Shown here in pieces: positions 46,444-57,475 of a stretch of 64,000 bases of DNA. The position numbers and the translations under genes are program-made. The notes beneath the pieces were generated by a model. The model saw only the letters and a program-made list of their open reading frames with translations, was not told where the DNA came from and did no database searches. Within the stretch, counting starts at the first letter, position 1. Each line of letters opens with the position of its first letter. The stretch lies in assembly GCA_022225965.2 (NCBI GenBank), contig JAKJXP020000085.1, positions 124,001 through 188,000 of the forward strand, written 5' to 3'. The stretch comes from Diatrype stigma (lineage: Eukaryota; Ascomycota; Sordariomycetes; Xylariales; Diatrypaceae).

Positions 46444-48373
46444 ATGTCGAGCGATACGACGAAGGCCTTCCGTGTCCTCATTGTGGGCGGCGGACCTGTA
46501 GGTCTCGCGCTAGGCATCATGTTCGCAAAATCAGACATCGACTTCCTGATCCTAGAGCAGCATTCTGCCATTATCAGCGACTCAGGCGCATCTATCACGC
46601 TCTGGCCTCACGGTACACGTATTTTTGATAGTTTGGGGATTCTCGAGAGTGCTCAGGGGCATTATCTACCGTTACGTAATAAGGTAACCAGTATGTCGCA
46701 GCGCAGCTCAATATATTCTCTCTAAGCCTATGCATTTCGTGTCCCGATAGTCTATGTATAGGGGGAAAAAAAAAAAAAAAAAAAAAAAAAAAAACACCAA
46801 ATCCGGGTTGCAACTGTTGGCGGGCTCCAGATGTCCAATCCAAGTGGACCTGCACGGTGCAAATAGGACAAGGGGAGAAAGCCGAATGAAAAAGGGCAAG
46901 CAAATAGGAGCAATGACTAACCCACTTTACTTCAGTAAACGCAGATGGCAGTGTACGGGATGAAAGTGCCATCTTCGAATGGTTGGAGGAGCAGTACGTC
47001 TTTTGACCGGAGTTGATCCCGTCTCGTCTCTACTCACCTCGCCTGTCCATGAGGGACAACGACTCAACACCAGATTACAATCGGGAATGGATGAAGACAA
47101 AATATGCTGACCTTACTTGGGCAGACATGGATACCCCTGCATAGGTTTTCCGCGTCCTCGTCTCATCAGGGTTCTCTACGATGCGCTGGGGCCGGAAAAT
47201 CAGTCCAAAGTCCGGACTGGCGTGGGGCTTCAGGATATTGAGGTGGGTGACAATGATGTCCGCGTGCGGCTATCGGACGGCAGTGTGGAGACGGGGTCTA
47301 TCGTGATCGGATCGGACGGGATCCACAGCGCGACGCGGGAGGTGATGCGGAGGTTAGCAGGCAAAGGCAAGAATGGCAAGAATGGCAAGGACGAGAAGAT
47401 CGACAAGAGTGGCAAGAATGTCAAGGACGGCAAGAACGACAAGATGGACGAAAACAGCAACAACAACAATACCAACAACTACAGCGAATGCAACAGTGAT
47501 GACGACAACGATGACGCGCTTATAACAACCTTCCAGTGCCTCTACGGCACGGTATGGCCACCGCCTGAGGATCTCGACATTCCGGATGGGGGCGTGTTCT
47601 TCGAATCGCGCAGCTCGGGATACACCACACAGCTGATCCGTTGGGAGAACGGTGTGCACATCGGGTTGTTCAAGCGGATCCCAGAACCAACTAGGGCGCG
47701 GCGCACCTTCTTCACGCCCGCCGAGATCGAGGCGTACGAAACCGAGTTCGCCGATATCCACGTGACACCGAAAGTCACGGCGGGCGAGCTGTTGGCCCGA
47801 GCACACGAGTTGGAGCGAAATCAAGCAGAGCAGCGGCAACAACAGAAAATCCAGGAAGGAGGTCAACAAGAACAAGAACAAGCAGACCAGCCCATCCCCC
47901 AGGGAACGTGGCTACGACTCGTGCAGCAGCCCGAGGGCTTTGCGACGCGGTGGCAGCTGGGCGGTCGCATCGTGTTGGTGGGCGACTCCGCGATACAGGT
48001 GACGTCAGCGGCGGGCCTGGGGCTGAACGTGTCGCTACAATCGGCGGTGCTGCTGGTAAATAAACTGCATGCCACGGTATCCGAGGCCAAGGACGGTCAT
48101 CCGGACACGAAGGCCCTGGAGCGTGCGCTGGGCGAGTATGAGGCGACGGGGCGGAGCGAGTCGGCGGCGGCAGCGGCCATGTCGGGGCGTATGATCCGCG
48201 GCAACGTATGGGAGACGTGGAGCTCATGGTTTGCGGCCGAGTGGCTGGTCCCTTGGGTCTTCGGGTATCGCAACGTGATGCGCAAGGCGGGGCGGGATAT
48301 TGCCAGTCGCGGGCGGACGTTGAATTGCGGCCGCAAGACGGAAAGGCAGGGGTCGATCCCTTGGGTTAATTAA
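46444..48373 (+). CDS. FAD-dependent monooxygenase with low-complexity insertions
   Basis: Three exons (46444-46675, 46936-46993, 47125-48373) give 1539 nt, or 512 residues. The FAD-binding GxGxxG is VLIVGGGPVGLALG (about 11-24), the DG motif is IVIGSDGIHSATR (about 156-168) and the GD motif is IVLVGDSAIQVTSAAGLG (about 379-396). This places it among class A flavoprotein hydroxylases (PHBH fold) of secondary metabolism. Two insertions are unusual: a Lys/Gly/Asn-rich then Asn/Asp-rich tract at about 176-228, and a Gln-rich tract at about 332-352. Intron 1 (260 nt) contains a run of 29 A. Its donor C|GTAATA was chosen because it alone keeps the frame into NADGSVRDESAIFEW. The ATG at 46444 puts the usual 10 residues before the FAD motif. 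The substrate is unknown. Confidence 0.86.
46766..46794. repeat. Poly(A) tract of 29 nt within intron 1 of the monooxygenase gene
   Basis: A pure A homopolymer on the sense strand, preceded by ggggg. Its length is likely unstable and may be a sequencing-sensitive site. Confidence 0.95.
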
Positions 48374-49981
48374 TCCTTGCGTTCGTATTCTGCACGCATC
48401 CACGCGTCTATGTATTTATCCATTCGCTTGTCTCGCAAGCGTTAACCGTCCACCTATTCGACCGTCCACCCATCCCGCCATCTGAGGAGGAAGCGAATAC
48501 ATACAACTGCGTCCTTTGAACAGAACGTAGGCACAGCGAGTGGCGAGTAGCTAGTGCTGGGATACACGTGTAGGGAATATATGTTGAGGTCTATAGTAGA
48601 CTGATATATGGCTCATTCTCATAGATCTCATTCCCGCATACGTACACAAACTTGTGGCTGCTGAGGGTACACATAGGACGGCAACTTGCAAGACTTGAGT
48701 ATCGATTGTCACTGGCTTCAGAACGTCGCCTTTCAAGCCTCGTCAAGACCAGACACAGAATCGATATTTAGTTGCAAGATGTCATCGCCATATCCATCAA
48801 GACTTGGATCCTGACACTTGCTTCAGTCCCTAGGGTCTAGGGTCTAGGGCCTAGGGCCTATACTTCAGCACCTGGAGTGTGGATATGTTCATTTTGAGTA
48901 GCTATTCCACACCGAGACACTATAGAAACGTACAGGGACGTTATACCAACATATAGCTCCTTTTCAGTAGCCCTTTCACTGGAAACCTCACCTATACTCA
49001 AGTCTTAGCATTTTGAGCTAGCTAGCACTTGATCCTATTTGCTCCTGGTTACGACAAGCACTACTGCATCACAGCTGGTGCATCGAGTGGAATTCAGAAT
49101 GATTTGAGTTATACACAGCTGGATTACGCTGGATTGCATAGCTCTCCCGTTCGATACGGAAGCTTAAAAATCGATTGGCGTTGCTATTCTATCATCCTGG
49201 TGAACCCCTCAAGTCCCACAAAAGTACGACGATTCTCGATAGAAAGTAGTGAGATACGAGGCCGTACCGAGACAACTACCGCGCGGGCTATGCTTAGGCA
49301 TAGTGTGGACGACGCTCTGATCCTTGCAGGCAGAGAGCGAATAGAGCGAACTATGAACATAAGCAGCCTCCCTCGCATCGGACGCATGCGAGATAGGCAA
49401 TCCGATCAGACAACGCGATCGGTAGCACCCCGACACGAAAGGAGAAGGGTGGGATGGAGATATCCCGAATTCTTATACTCACTACGTAGTGTCGTAACGA
49501 TCTTGCTAGCCGGCGTGGGGTTGCGGAGGAAAACCTTATATCGGCGAATGAACATGCGCATTCGGATGGATTGCGCCATGTCGCATCGAATGACGCAACA
49601 CCTCCTAGACGTACAACTCCTATAAGTCCCGCTATACAGATCTGTATCGTGTGAGTGGGCAGCAGGAACTTCGAAAGCACGACATCGTCCGGGAGAGCTA
49701 TTCGTTCAACACCACAAGGCTTCTCCGCACGAGCATCGTTCCAACCGGCTATAGTGTTAGGGAGTACAGACGATATCGGACTCGTTGAGTCGTTGGGATG
49801 TGATATTAAGCTGCGGGCGGCTCTTTGTCGATTTCGGATTTATCGTTTCCCTTATAATTTGCAATCCATTAACACCTGCCTGTCATCGGTTGCCATCTAC
49901 CGTCATCCATAGCCGTCTACCGTTATCTGTCGCTACTCGTCGTCCTTCAAGGTTCCATACATATCAGCTCGCGCTTCTACC
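48374..49981. other. Intergenic region, no gene recognised
   Basis: It contains a short tagggtc/tagggcc tandem (48835-48860). The 198-codon frame at 49029-49625 has no domain, no signal peptide and an atypical composition; I do not call it a gene. Confidence 0.5.
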
Positions 49982-51579
49982 ATGCCTTCCGCCACTCACC
50001 TATACCAGTATTCTCACGTCCCGGAGACCAAGGAGAACCTGGAATGGGCTGATCGTAAGGGCAGAGCCTTCTTCCTAGTGCGGGAGGATATTGTTGGCTA
50101 ACTTCCGGTGGTAGTCGCAAACATTGATCTGTCCAAGTACGCGACACCGGAGGGCAAAGAGGAGTTGAAGCAGACGCTCATCGATGCCATCCGAACAAAG
50201 GGGTTCTTTTACGTGACCAACTTTGGCATCTCCCAAGAAGATGTCGACAAGCAGTTCGCCCTCGGCCAAGCGTTTTATGAGCTTCCTCTGGAGGAGAAGC
50301 TCAAGTATGTGCCAGACCTAGAAGCGGGCGTGTACAATGGCTACCGTCCTGCCGGTCGACGTACTCTCGAAGGTGGCGTCTCAGACAAGACGGAAGTCTG
50401 GAATATGGCCAGTACGTCCATGTCGTCCATGTGTCCATAGGCGTAGTCCAATGGATTCCTTATATTAATATTTCCTATAGCGAACGACGGCAGAATCACT
50501 CAGCCTCTCCCCAGCTTGCTACAAGACCACAAAGAGGAGATCGAAAATTTCGCCAAGGTCCTATACACTTTCTACTAACCTCCGAAACCTGGGCGACTAT
50601 GTTAACAAGCAACAGGAACTGCATGACAAGGTCCTAGACCCCTTGAACCGGCTTATCGCTCTAGCGTTGGAGCTTCCCGAGGATTTCTTCGTGAACGTGC
50701 ACAGGTGGGATGTTCACGATGAGTCGCATCTGCGGTATATGAAGTACTCGGCCTATACGGACGAGGAGTTTAAGAAGCTCGAAGCTGGCGGTGTCCGATC
50801 ATATGGCCATACCGACCTGGGTACGATCACGCTGCTGTTCCGCCAGCCAGTAGCAGGCCTTCAGATCAAGGATCACGCGACGGGCGATTGGAAATGGGCT
50901 AAGCCGCTCGACGGGAGCTTGACCGTCAACACCTGCGACGCACTCAGCTTTCTGACGGGAGGGTATATCAAATCGACAATTCATCGAGTGAGTGTGCAGT
51001 GCGAGTACTGCGAGTACTGCGAGTAGAGCTGCTTGTCGCCATACATCTCCCACTTCCACACCCTACCCCCCAACTCCCTACTTCTACCTTCTAGACTCTG
51101 GCCCCTATTTTCTACCTCCTACCTCCTAGATACCTATGGCTATAGATAATGCTAACCCAAGTGAAACCAGGTCGCACTCCCACCCAAGGATCAGCGGCAC
51201 GTAGACCGTCTCGGGCTACTGTACTTCGCCCGCCCACAGAACGATCTAGTGCTGAAGACTATCGACTCGCCCGTCCTTAAGAAAGCAGGATACACAAAGA
51301 ACGAGTTCGAGGCAGGCGGATTCCCGGTTCCTGACATGGGAGGTTCGTTTTTTTCTTTTTTTCTTTTCTTTTTTTTTTTTTTTTTTTTTTCTGTTTCTTT
51401 TGACTCGCTCCCATCTCCAGTCCCTCGTCCTGTCCGACCGTCGCAGTCGTTACTGACTTTTCTTCGGTTTAGGATTCACAAAATCGAAACAAATATGGCA
51501 GCAGAAGAGGGGCAAGACCTACCAGGAAAGTCACGGCCAACAGATCCTTCCGGGATTCCAAGGCCAGATCTACGTATAA
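49982..51579 (+). CDS. 2-oxoglutarate/Fe(II)-dependent oxygenase (isopenicillin-N-synthase-like fold)
   Basis: Six exons (49982-50054, 50115-50411, 50481-50557, 50616-50987, 51171-51342, 51473-51579) give 1098 nt, or 365 residues. The N-terminal DIOX_N-like part shows KGFFYVTNFGIS and YELPLEEKLKY. The iron facial triad is His214 and Asp216 in GHTDLGTITLLF and His272 in STIHRV. Arg282, ten residues after the distal His, fits the co-substrate carboxylate contact. The C-terminus ends in a basic helix (SKQIWQQKRGKTYQESHGQQ) seen in fungal relatives. It should hydroxylate, desaturate or cyclise a small molecule. The last two introns are 183 and 130 nt, and the final one carries a T-rich tract (51353-51390). 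It lies on the same strand as, and 1.6 kb downstream of, the FAD monooxygenase. Confidence 0.93.
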
Positions 51580-52943
51580 GAGGGAGTTCGCCTGTAATCT
51601 CATATCTCATGAACAACGCGGGCCATCTCCTGCTAAGCAGCCAAGGTAGATTCGGATTCCGACACGTGATACTACTGTTCGCGTGATTGAATAATAGTTG
51701 TCACGACTCTAGCCTCGGACGGCACGGACGGGAGGTAGGATGTGATTATCTTGAGGCATTATCTTCACCAGGCATTCCATTTACAGTGCCACACGAATGT
51801 AAATTGGTATTGCACTTGTGTACCCATCCAATCTAGTGAACTGTGATTATTTCGGCATTATCTCAGGTTTTCAAGAGGACCGAAGGTGGCGATCGTGTTG
51901 TGTAGTGATGTATGACCTAATTAAGATATCTACATGATAGCTTCTTGTATGTATATATGTTATATGTATACATGCTACATGTATGTATGTATGTCGTCGG
52001 CTAGCTGTAGTGGTCCCCGGGTTGTTAGCTAAACTGCCTAGGTACCCTACCTACCTACCAGTCCCGCCCGACCCCATCCTTGACCCTCAACTTTACCCCA
52101 TGTTCATCACTCCGTCATCGGGTATGTAAAGGAGTCATGCGGTCTTTTAGCATGCGTTTTTGATTTTATTCAATACCGCTGTTTGCGCTTGCCTTCTCGC
52201 AATCCCTCAACTCCTTTCCGAAAGGCCATGGGAAGAACCCGCACTATAACTATTCCTCGCAGGCCTTGTAACCAGAGGATAACTTCGACAAGAAAGCGGA
52301 CAGAGCCAAAGGGTTCCAAAGGCAGGTCTTCTTACCTCCCAGCCTTCCTATGAAACATCGAAATGGACATTGAAAGTCTGACAAGACAAATGGTCATTGT
52401 GATGTGAAACCATAAAATAGTGAATGGAACAATTGATGAAACCACGATCCATTCTACCTGGCCGTCCTGCCCTCTGCCACATGCATGCATATATTGACGT
52501 TGGCTAGCGATACCGTTCCAACTATCGTATCCCTTCCCCACTTTCAGGCTCCCTGGTCCCTAGCTGCTTACCTAGTTGCAGCGTAGGCAGCCTACAGGTA
52601 CTAGATGCGTAGACTCTAACTGCTATAGTCAGCCTAGCTCTTAAGGCCCCTCCCTGTTCCTCTGCTCCTCATCCAATCGATAGTCCCTCATTACTTGATG
52701 CCAATCCTGTTCCAATCCTGTTACTAAAAGCTTCAAAACCATATGTAAGCCTGCGTATCCCTCCTCTACCTCGTCTGGGTCGTACTCACCCTTGCTCTAT
52801 TATTTCGTGCTCATTTCCTGTCAGCTTTTTCGTGCTCGTTTCCTGTCAGCCTGTTATCACTCACGTCGAACGGCCGATGTACCATCGAGCAATGCGCTTG
52901 CTATCCAGGTAGCAAGCCCTCCTACAGTATTTCGACTGCCACC
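51580..52943. other. Intergenic region, no gene recognised
   Basis: This is the 3' flank of the oxygenase and the promoter of the transporter. It contains atgtatgtatgt runs (51940-51995) and a cctaggtaccctacctacc palindromic patch (52040-52062). Nothing coding is supported. Confidence 0.6.
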
Positions 52944-55429
52944 ATGTCGTCGCCACGTCCTCCTGCTTCCTCCCGTGATCGCGATCACGCCCCGACGACT
53001 CCGAGTGCGCTTCGCCAGAGCTTCACCCCTTCCTCGTCTAGAAGAACTGAGAGAGGTCGAAGTGGAAGTCGAGATCGGGCGACAAGCTCCTTTTCCGCAC
53101 CTCGTACGCCTACCGACGACTTCCACGAAACCACGTCGCTGCTTCACCACGAACCCGCTCACGACGGTCCCTGCCACCATGGCACTTTCTCCCCTCGCGC
53201 CAGTAGCCCTCCTGGCAGCAACCGAGAGTCTTTCGAGGGCGAGGGCGAGGGCGAGGGCGATAGCACCTCCGTAGAAGGCTCAGGTTCCCTAACCTCGGAG
53301 GGGTATATGAAGCATCGTCACAGAACGTTCGCGGACCGGTTCCGGAGCAAGAAGATGAAGACCTCAGATGCTTTGGCAGAACAGCACGGGATTCAAACGT
53401 CTACGCTGGGGTATCTGTCGTACTACATACCGTGTCTGATTTGGATGCGCCAGTACAGGTGGTCGTGGTTGAAGGGAGACCTGACGTCCGCCATCACGCT
53501 CGCGTCCATGTACGTCCCGATGGCCTTATCGTATGCCGAGAACCTAGCCCACGTCCCGGCCATCAACGGGTTGTACGCCTTCGTCTTCAATCCGCTCGTG
53601 TACGCCTTGCTGGGAAGCTGCCCGCAGATGGTCGTGGGTCCCGAGGCGGCTGGTTCGCTACTGACCGGCTCCATCGTCAAGACCAGCATCGACTTGGGGA
53701 AGGGCGAGGACGAGGACGCCGTCTTGCAGGCCAAGGTGGCCGGCGTGGCCGTCGGTATGGCGGGCGCTACCGTGTTCATCATGGGCCTCCTGCGGCTGGG
53801 CTTCATCGACAGCGTGCTCAGCCGGCCGTTCCTGCGGGGGTTCATCTCCGCCATCGGCGTGGTGATCTTCATCGACCAGATGATCCCCGTCCTAGGATTG
53901 CACACCCAAGCGAAGCAGACGCCTGGCGTCACTCACGGCAGCACCGTGGAAAAGTTCACCTTCCTTGTGACCCATCTGGGAAATGCCCACGTGCTATCGG
54001 CCATCGTCGGCGTGGTGAGCTTTGTGGTCATTATGCTGCTCCGCGAAGTCAAGAGACGACTCCAGCCCCGATACCCCTCTGTCGCCTACTTCCCCGACCG
54101 GCTCCTCGTCATTGTGATTTCTGCTATCTTGGCTTACAAGCTGGACTGGGAGCCCCAGGGTGTCGAGCTCCTCGGCAAGGTCGAGGCTGCCTCCGGACGG
54201 TTCTTCCAATTTCGCAACCCGTTCCAACTCAGCCACATGAAGCACATTCGGGATGCCATGGGCACGTCTTTTTTGATCGGCATGCTGGGCTTCTTCGAGT
54301 CCTCGGTGGCCGCAAAGAGCCTAGGCGGCGACGAAGTTATTACCGGCATGCAGATCAGTCCGAACCGAGAGCTGATCGCCCTCGGCGTCGCCAACCTCGT
54401 CGGGGCCTGCTTCATGGCCATTCCCGCATTTGGCGGGTATGGTCGGAGCAAGGTCAACAAATCCACGGGCGGCCATAGTCCGATGAGTTCCATTCTGTTG
54501 AGCGTCATTACTGTCATCTGTATTCTGTTCCTTCTGCCGTGGTTTTACTATTTACCTGTAGGTTCTTTCGTTTTCTTTTTTTTCTTTTCTTTTCTTTTTC
54601 TTTTTTTCCCACTCGCCTCTTTCCCGTCTTCTCTGACTAACCAAACCCACAGAACCCCGTACTCTCCGCTCTCATCATGGTCGTGGCCTGGTCTCTCATC
54701 GAAGAGGCACCACACGACGTTGCCTTCTTCCTCCGCATTCGGGGTTGGACCGAGCTTAGCCTTATGGGGGTAATTTTGCTCGTGACAGTCTTCTTCTCTT
54801 TGAACCTGGGAATCGCCATCGGCATCGGCATCTCCCTGCTACAGGTTATCCGACATGCGACGCGGCCGCGTATCCAGATCTTGGGACGCATTCCGCGGAC
54901 GACACGCTTCACCAACGCCGAAGAACACCCCGATGCGCTAGAGTTCGTCGAGGGCTGTTTGATTGTCAAGATCCCCGAACCGTTAACTTTTGCCAACACA
55001 GGCGAGCTCAAAAACCGGTTGCGACGCCTGGAGTTGTACGGCACTAGCCAGGCCCACCCGGCGTTGCCGCGCCTCCGCGATCGTGACGCCAACCGTAATG
55101 TTGTTTTTGACGTGCACGGCGTCACCTCGATTGATGGCTCTGGCGTCCAGGTTCTCGAGGAGATTGTTCGCGGATATCGAGCTCGCGGTGTTCGCGTGTT
55201 CTTCTGCCGCGCCCCTGCCGGCAACTCTCGGTCCCCCATCTGGCGTCTCATGTTGCGCAGCGGTATCGTCGACTTGTGCGGCCGCCACAATTTTGTAGAT
55301 AACGTCGACGAGGCTATTCGTCGGTCCGAGGTTGTCGAGTCCGAGACTAGTCGAGAAGCTAATAGTCGTGAGACGTCAATCTTGAATTCCGCAGTCGTGT
55401 CAGCACCGGCACCAGCGCTCGACGTCTGA
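52944..55429 (+). CDS. SulP/SLC26-family transporter with STAS domain
   Basis: Exons 52944-54557 and 54653-55429 (95-nt intron, T-rich) give 797 codons, 796 residues. A disordered Ser/Arg-rich N-terminus of about 140 residues with a GEGEGEGEG tract precedes the transporter core. The core contains LTSAITLASMYVPMALSYAE, GLYAFVFNPLVYALLGSCPQ and VVGPEAAGSLLTG, then FLRGFISAIGVVIF and GFFESSVAAKSLGG, the standard SulP motifs over 10-14 helices. The C-terminus is a STAS domain (about 650-770) with NVVFDVHGVTSIDGSGVQVLEE. The sequence resembles the fungal YGR125W/Vsb1 branch, which is vacuolar and linked to basic amino acid storage, more than plasma-membrane sulfate permeases. The substrate should therefore not be assumed to be sulfate. 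Confidence 0.93.
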
Positions 55430-55770
55430 GACGTAGTACTGATTCACACATCTGATATGTACCTAGATGATAGAAATAGAATGATAATGACAATGTTTTT
55501 TGGCTGGTCCCTTGGCTTGGATGTGGTCATCTGCTTTTTTGGTGCAGTGCTGTTAAGCTTGATGTCGATAGCATGCTGACATCGATTATAGTTTCGTACT
55601 GATCACTCAAAACGGCATACGACAGACTGTCCGCCCCTCAAACAGTGATGTCTGGTTCTCCAGGAAAGGGCTTCCAAGCGACAAGGAACAAGCAAAACGA
55701 GAAGACACGCTCGATCTTCTGTCTCTAGTTGGCAGGGTTGGTTCGCCCGAAGTACTCGTCCAGGTCGGCA
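55430..55770. other. Convergent intergenic region
   Basis: Shared 3' region of the transporter (+) and the RGG-rich gene (-). No gene or repeat is seen. Confidence 0.6.
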
Positions 55771-56478
55771 TCAAGCTCGGCCCGTGCTATGTCCAGTACT
55801 ACGACCGAGAGCATTATCGCCTCTGCCTCCGCGTCCACCTCGGCCTCCGCGCCCGCCTCGGCCTCCGCGTCCGCCTCGGCCTCCGCGTCCGCCACGTCGA
55901 TCGCCGCCACTGCGACGACCACGACCGCTACGACGACCCCGGCTTTCAAGCTGGTGACCGCGGTCACGCTGGTAACCACGCCCCCATCGATGATCACGAC
56001 CATGTCGATGACCATGGCCGGCTTGGTAACGCCGACCAGCCTGCAGGGCCGGAGCAGCCTGGTTACCAGACGCACTGGATCCCTGATGGATGGAACCTCC
56101 ATCCATATTGAGGGCAGGGCCCGCTCGGCCAGCTGGCTGGAGCTCGTCCTCCTCGTCCTCGTCATCCTCGTCATCTAAGTCCTCGTTGACATAAATGTCA
56201 ATTCGGAGGTGAGGTCTTCCATCCCTCATCTCCCATTGGCGCCTTATGTCAAGTATTCCGCTGGCAACCCAGCCTTCGGTCTCTAACCAAGTCCACATCA
56301 GCGGATCTGTTTCAGACATCCGCGCAGCAAAAGCCATTGACCTTCTGTGTGGTCTGTACTCTTCCGGCTGGTCTCTATGGCGGGGTTGGGCTTGTTGGTC
56401 GAACACACTGAAGTCCACATCTTCATCGCCAGCCGCATCCACCGGCGTGGTGTTATTCGGGACATTTTGGTCGGCCAT
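55771..56478 (-). CDS. Small acidic/RGG-rich protein of unknown function
   Basis: Single frame of 235 residues. The first 110 residues contain a possible compact domain ([20 protein letters not shown], then [19 protein letters not shown]) followed by an acidic run ([14 protein letters not shown]). The C-terminal third is Arg/His/Gly-rich and ends in seven RGG-type repeats, a composition known from RNA-binding proteins. Its [13 protein letters not shown]...GGSIHQG layout parallels the protein at 62866-63999, which suggests distant paralogy. A long hexanucleotide repeat lies directly before its start codon. Confidence 0.6.
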   Translation of the reverse strand: MADQNVPNNTTPVDAAGDEDVDFSVFDQQAQPRHRDQPEEYRPHRRSMAFAARMSETDPLMWTWLETEGWVASGILDIRRQWEMRDGRPHLRIDIYVNEDLDDEDDEDEEDELQPAGRAGPALNMDGGSIHQGSSASGNQAAPALQAGRRYQAGHGHRHGRDHRWGRGYQRDRGHQLESRGRRSGRGRRSGGDRRGGRGGRGGRGGRGGRGGRGGRGGRGDNALGRSTGHSTGRA

Positions 56479-56496
56479 TTCGTCGTTGGTTTTCTG

Positions 56497-56731
56497 GTGA
56501 TGGTGCTGGTGCTGGTGCTGGTTCTGGTTCTGGTTCTGGTGCTGGTGCTGGTGCTGGTGCTGGTGCTGGTTCTGGTGCTGGTGCTGGTGCTGGTACTGGT
56601 GCTGGTTCTGGTTCTGGTTCTGGTGCTGGTACTGGTGCTGGTTCTGGTTCTGGTTCTGGTGCTGGTGCTGGTGCTGGTTCCGGTTCTGGTTCTGGTGCTG
56701 GTGCTGGTGCTGGTGCTGGTGCTGGTGCTGT
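56497..56731. repeat. Hexanucleotide microsatellite (TGGTGC/TGGTTC)n, ~235 bp
   Basis: About 39 units of ctggtg or ctggtt are interspersed. On the minus strand these read ccagca/ccagaa and end 19 nt upstream of the RGG-protein ATG, so they probably form its 5' UTR or promoter. The Val-Leu frame on the plus strand is an artefact of the repeat. Confidence 0.95.
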
Positions 56732-57475
56732 TACAATTAAGAGTTGAAAGGAGTAAGAAAGTGTGGATAGATTGGGCGTTGGTACAGCTAAGATCAGGTC
56801 AGTAGCAGACTGGGTGAAGATGCATACATACTAGGTAGGCCCCTAAACGGTAGTGTCCTAATCGCAACAGAACCCTCCCAGTACAGAAACCCAGGTAGGT
56901 ACCTACATGTACTTGTTCTCTCCCTTGAACCGCTGTGAACAGCACGGTCAGTGAGGTATGTACATACATAATGTATCAAACAGGTGGTGAATGGGTATTA
57001 GGAAAGAATATAGATGGAGTACTCAGGTGTACTATGAGCCCCTCAAGAACCAGCCACTCCGGCGCGACTATAGTGATCTTGTATGGCTTCAACACGCAGC
57101 ACGTCCTGATCTCGGTAGTTGAACACTGATGCCTAAAGTATGTATACATACCTAGATGACGAAATGACGGTCGGATAGAATGAGGGCCGATATGCCGCTA
57201 TTCCCACCAGATGGGAAAGAGCGACGTTGAGACCATATGCCTTCACGCGCTCCTTCCATGAACGACCGCATGCTAGCCTTGACGGGAAATTTTACCCGCT
57301 GAACTCGCAAAGTCAAATCAGTTGAGTATCGCATGTTGCCATGTTCCAGGTTTTCATCTCATATTCTTCATCTCGTGTATGATCGTGTTGCCATTGAACT
57401 ATATCGAGAATCTACCTTGAATATCTGCCCTGAATTTCTACTGAACCCCCAACAATATCATATTGCGAGTTCAAG
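56732..57475. other. Divergent intergenic region
   Basis: Lies between the RGG gene (-) and the coiled-coil gene (+). No gene is recognised. It holds taggtaggtacctacatg-type patches near 56895. Confidence 0.55.

Noticed and set aside
48835..48862. Tandem tagggtc/tagggcc resembling telomeric repeats
   Set aside because: Only about four short units, not TTAGGG, and located between genes; more likely simple repeat.
49029..49625. 198-codon frame on the plus strand
   Set aside because: Basic, irregular composition without domain, signal peptide or plausible introns; judged a chance frame.
56347..56805. Plus-strand frame consisting of Val-Leu repeats
   Set aside because: It is a translation of the TGGTGC microsatellite, and the real frame on the other strand ends before the repeat.
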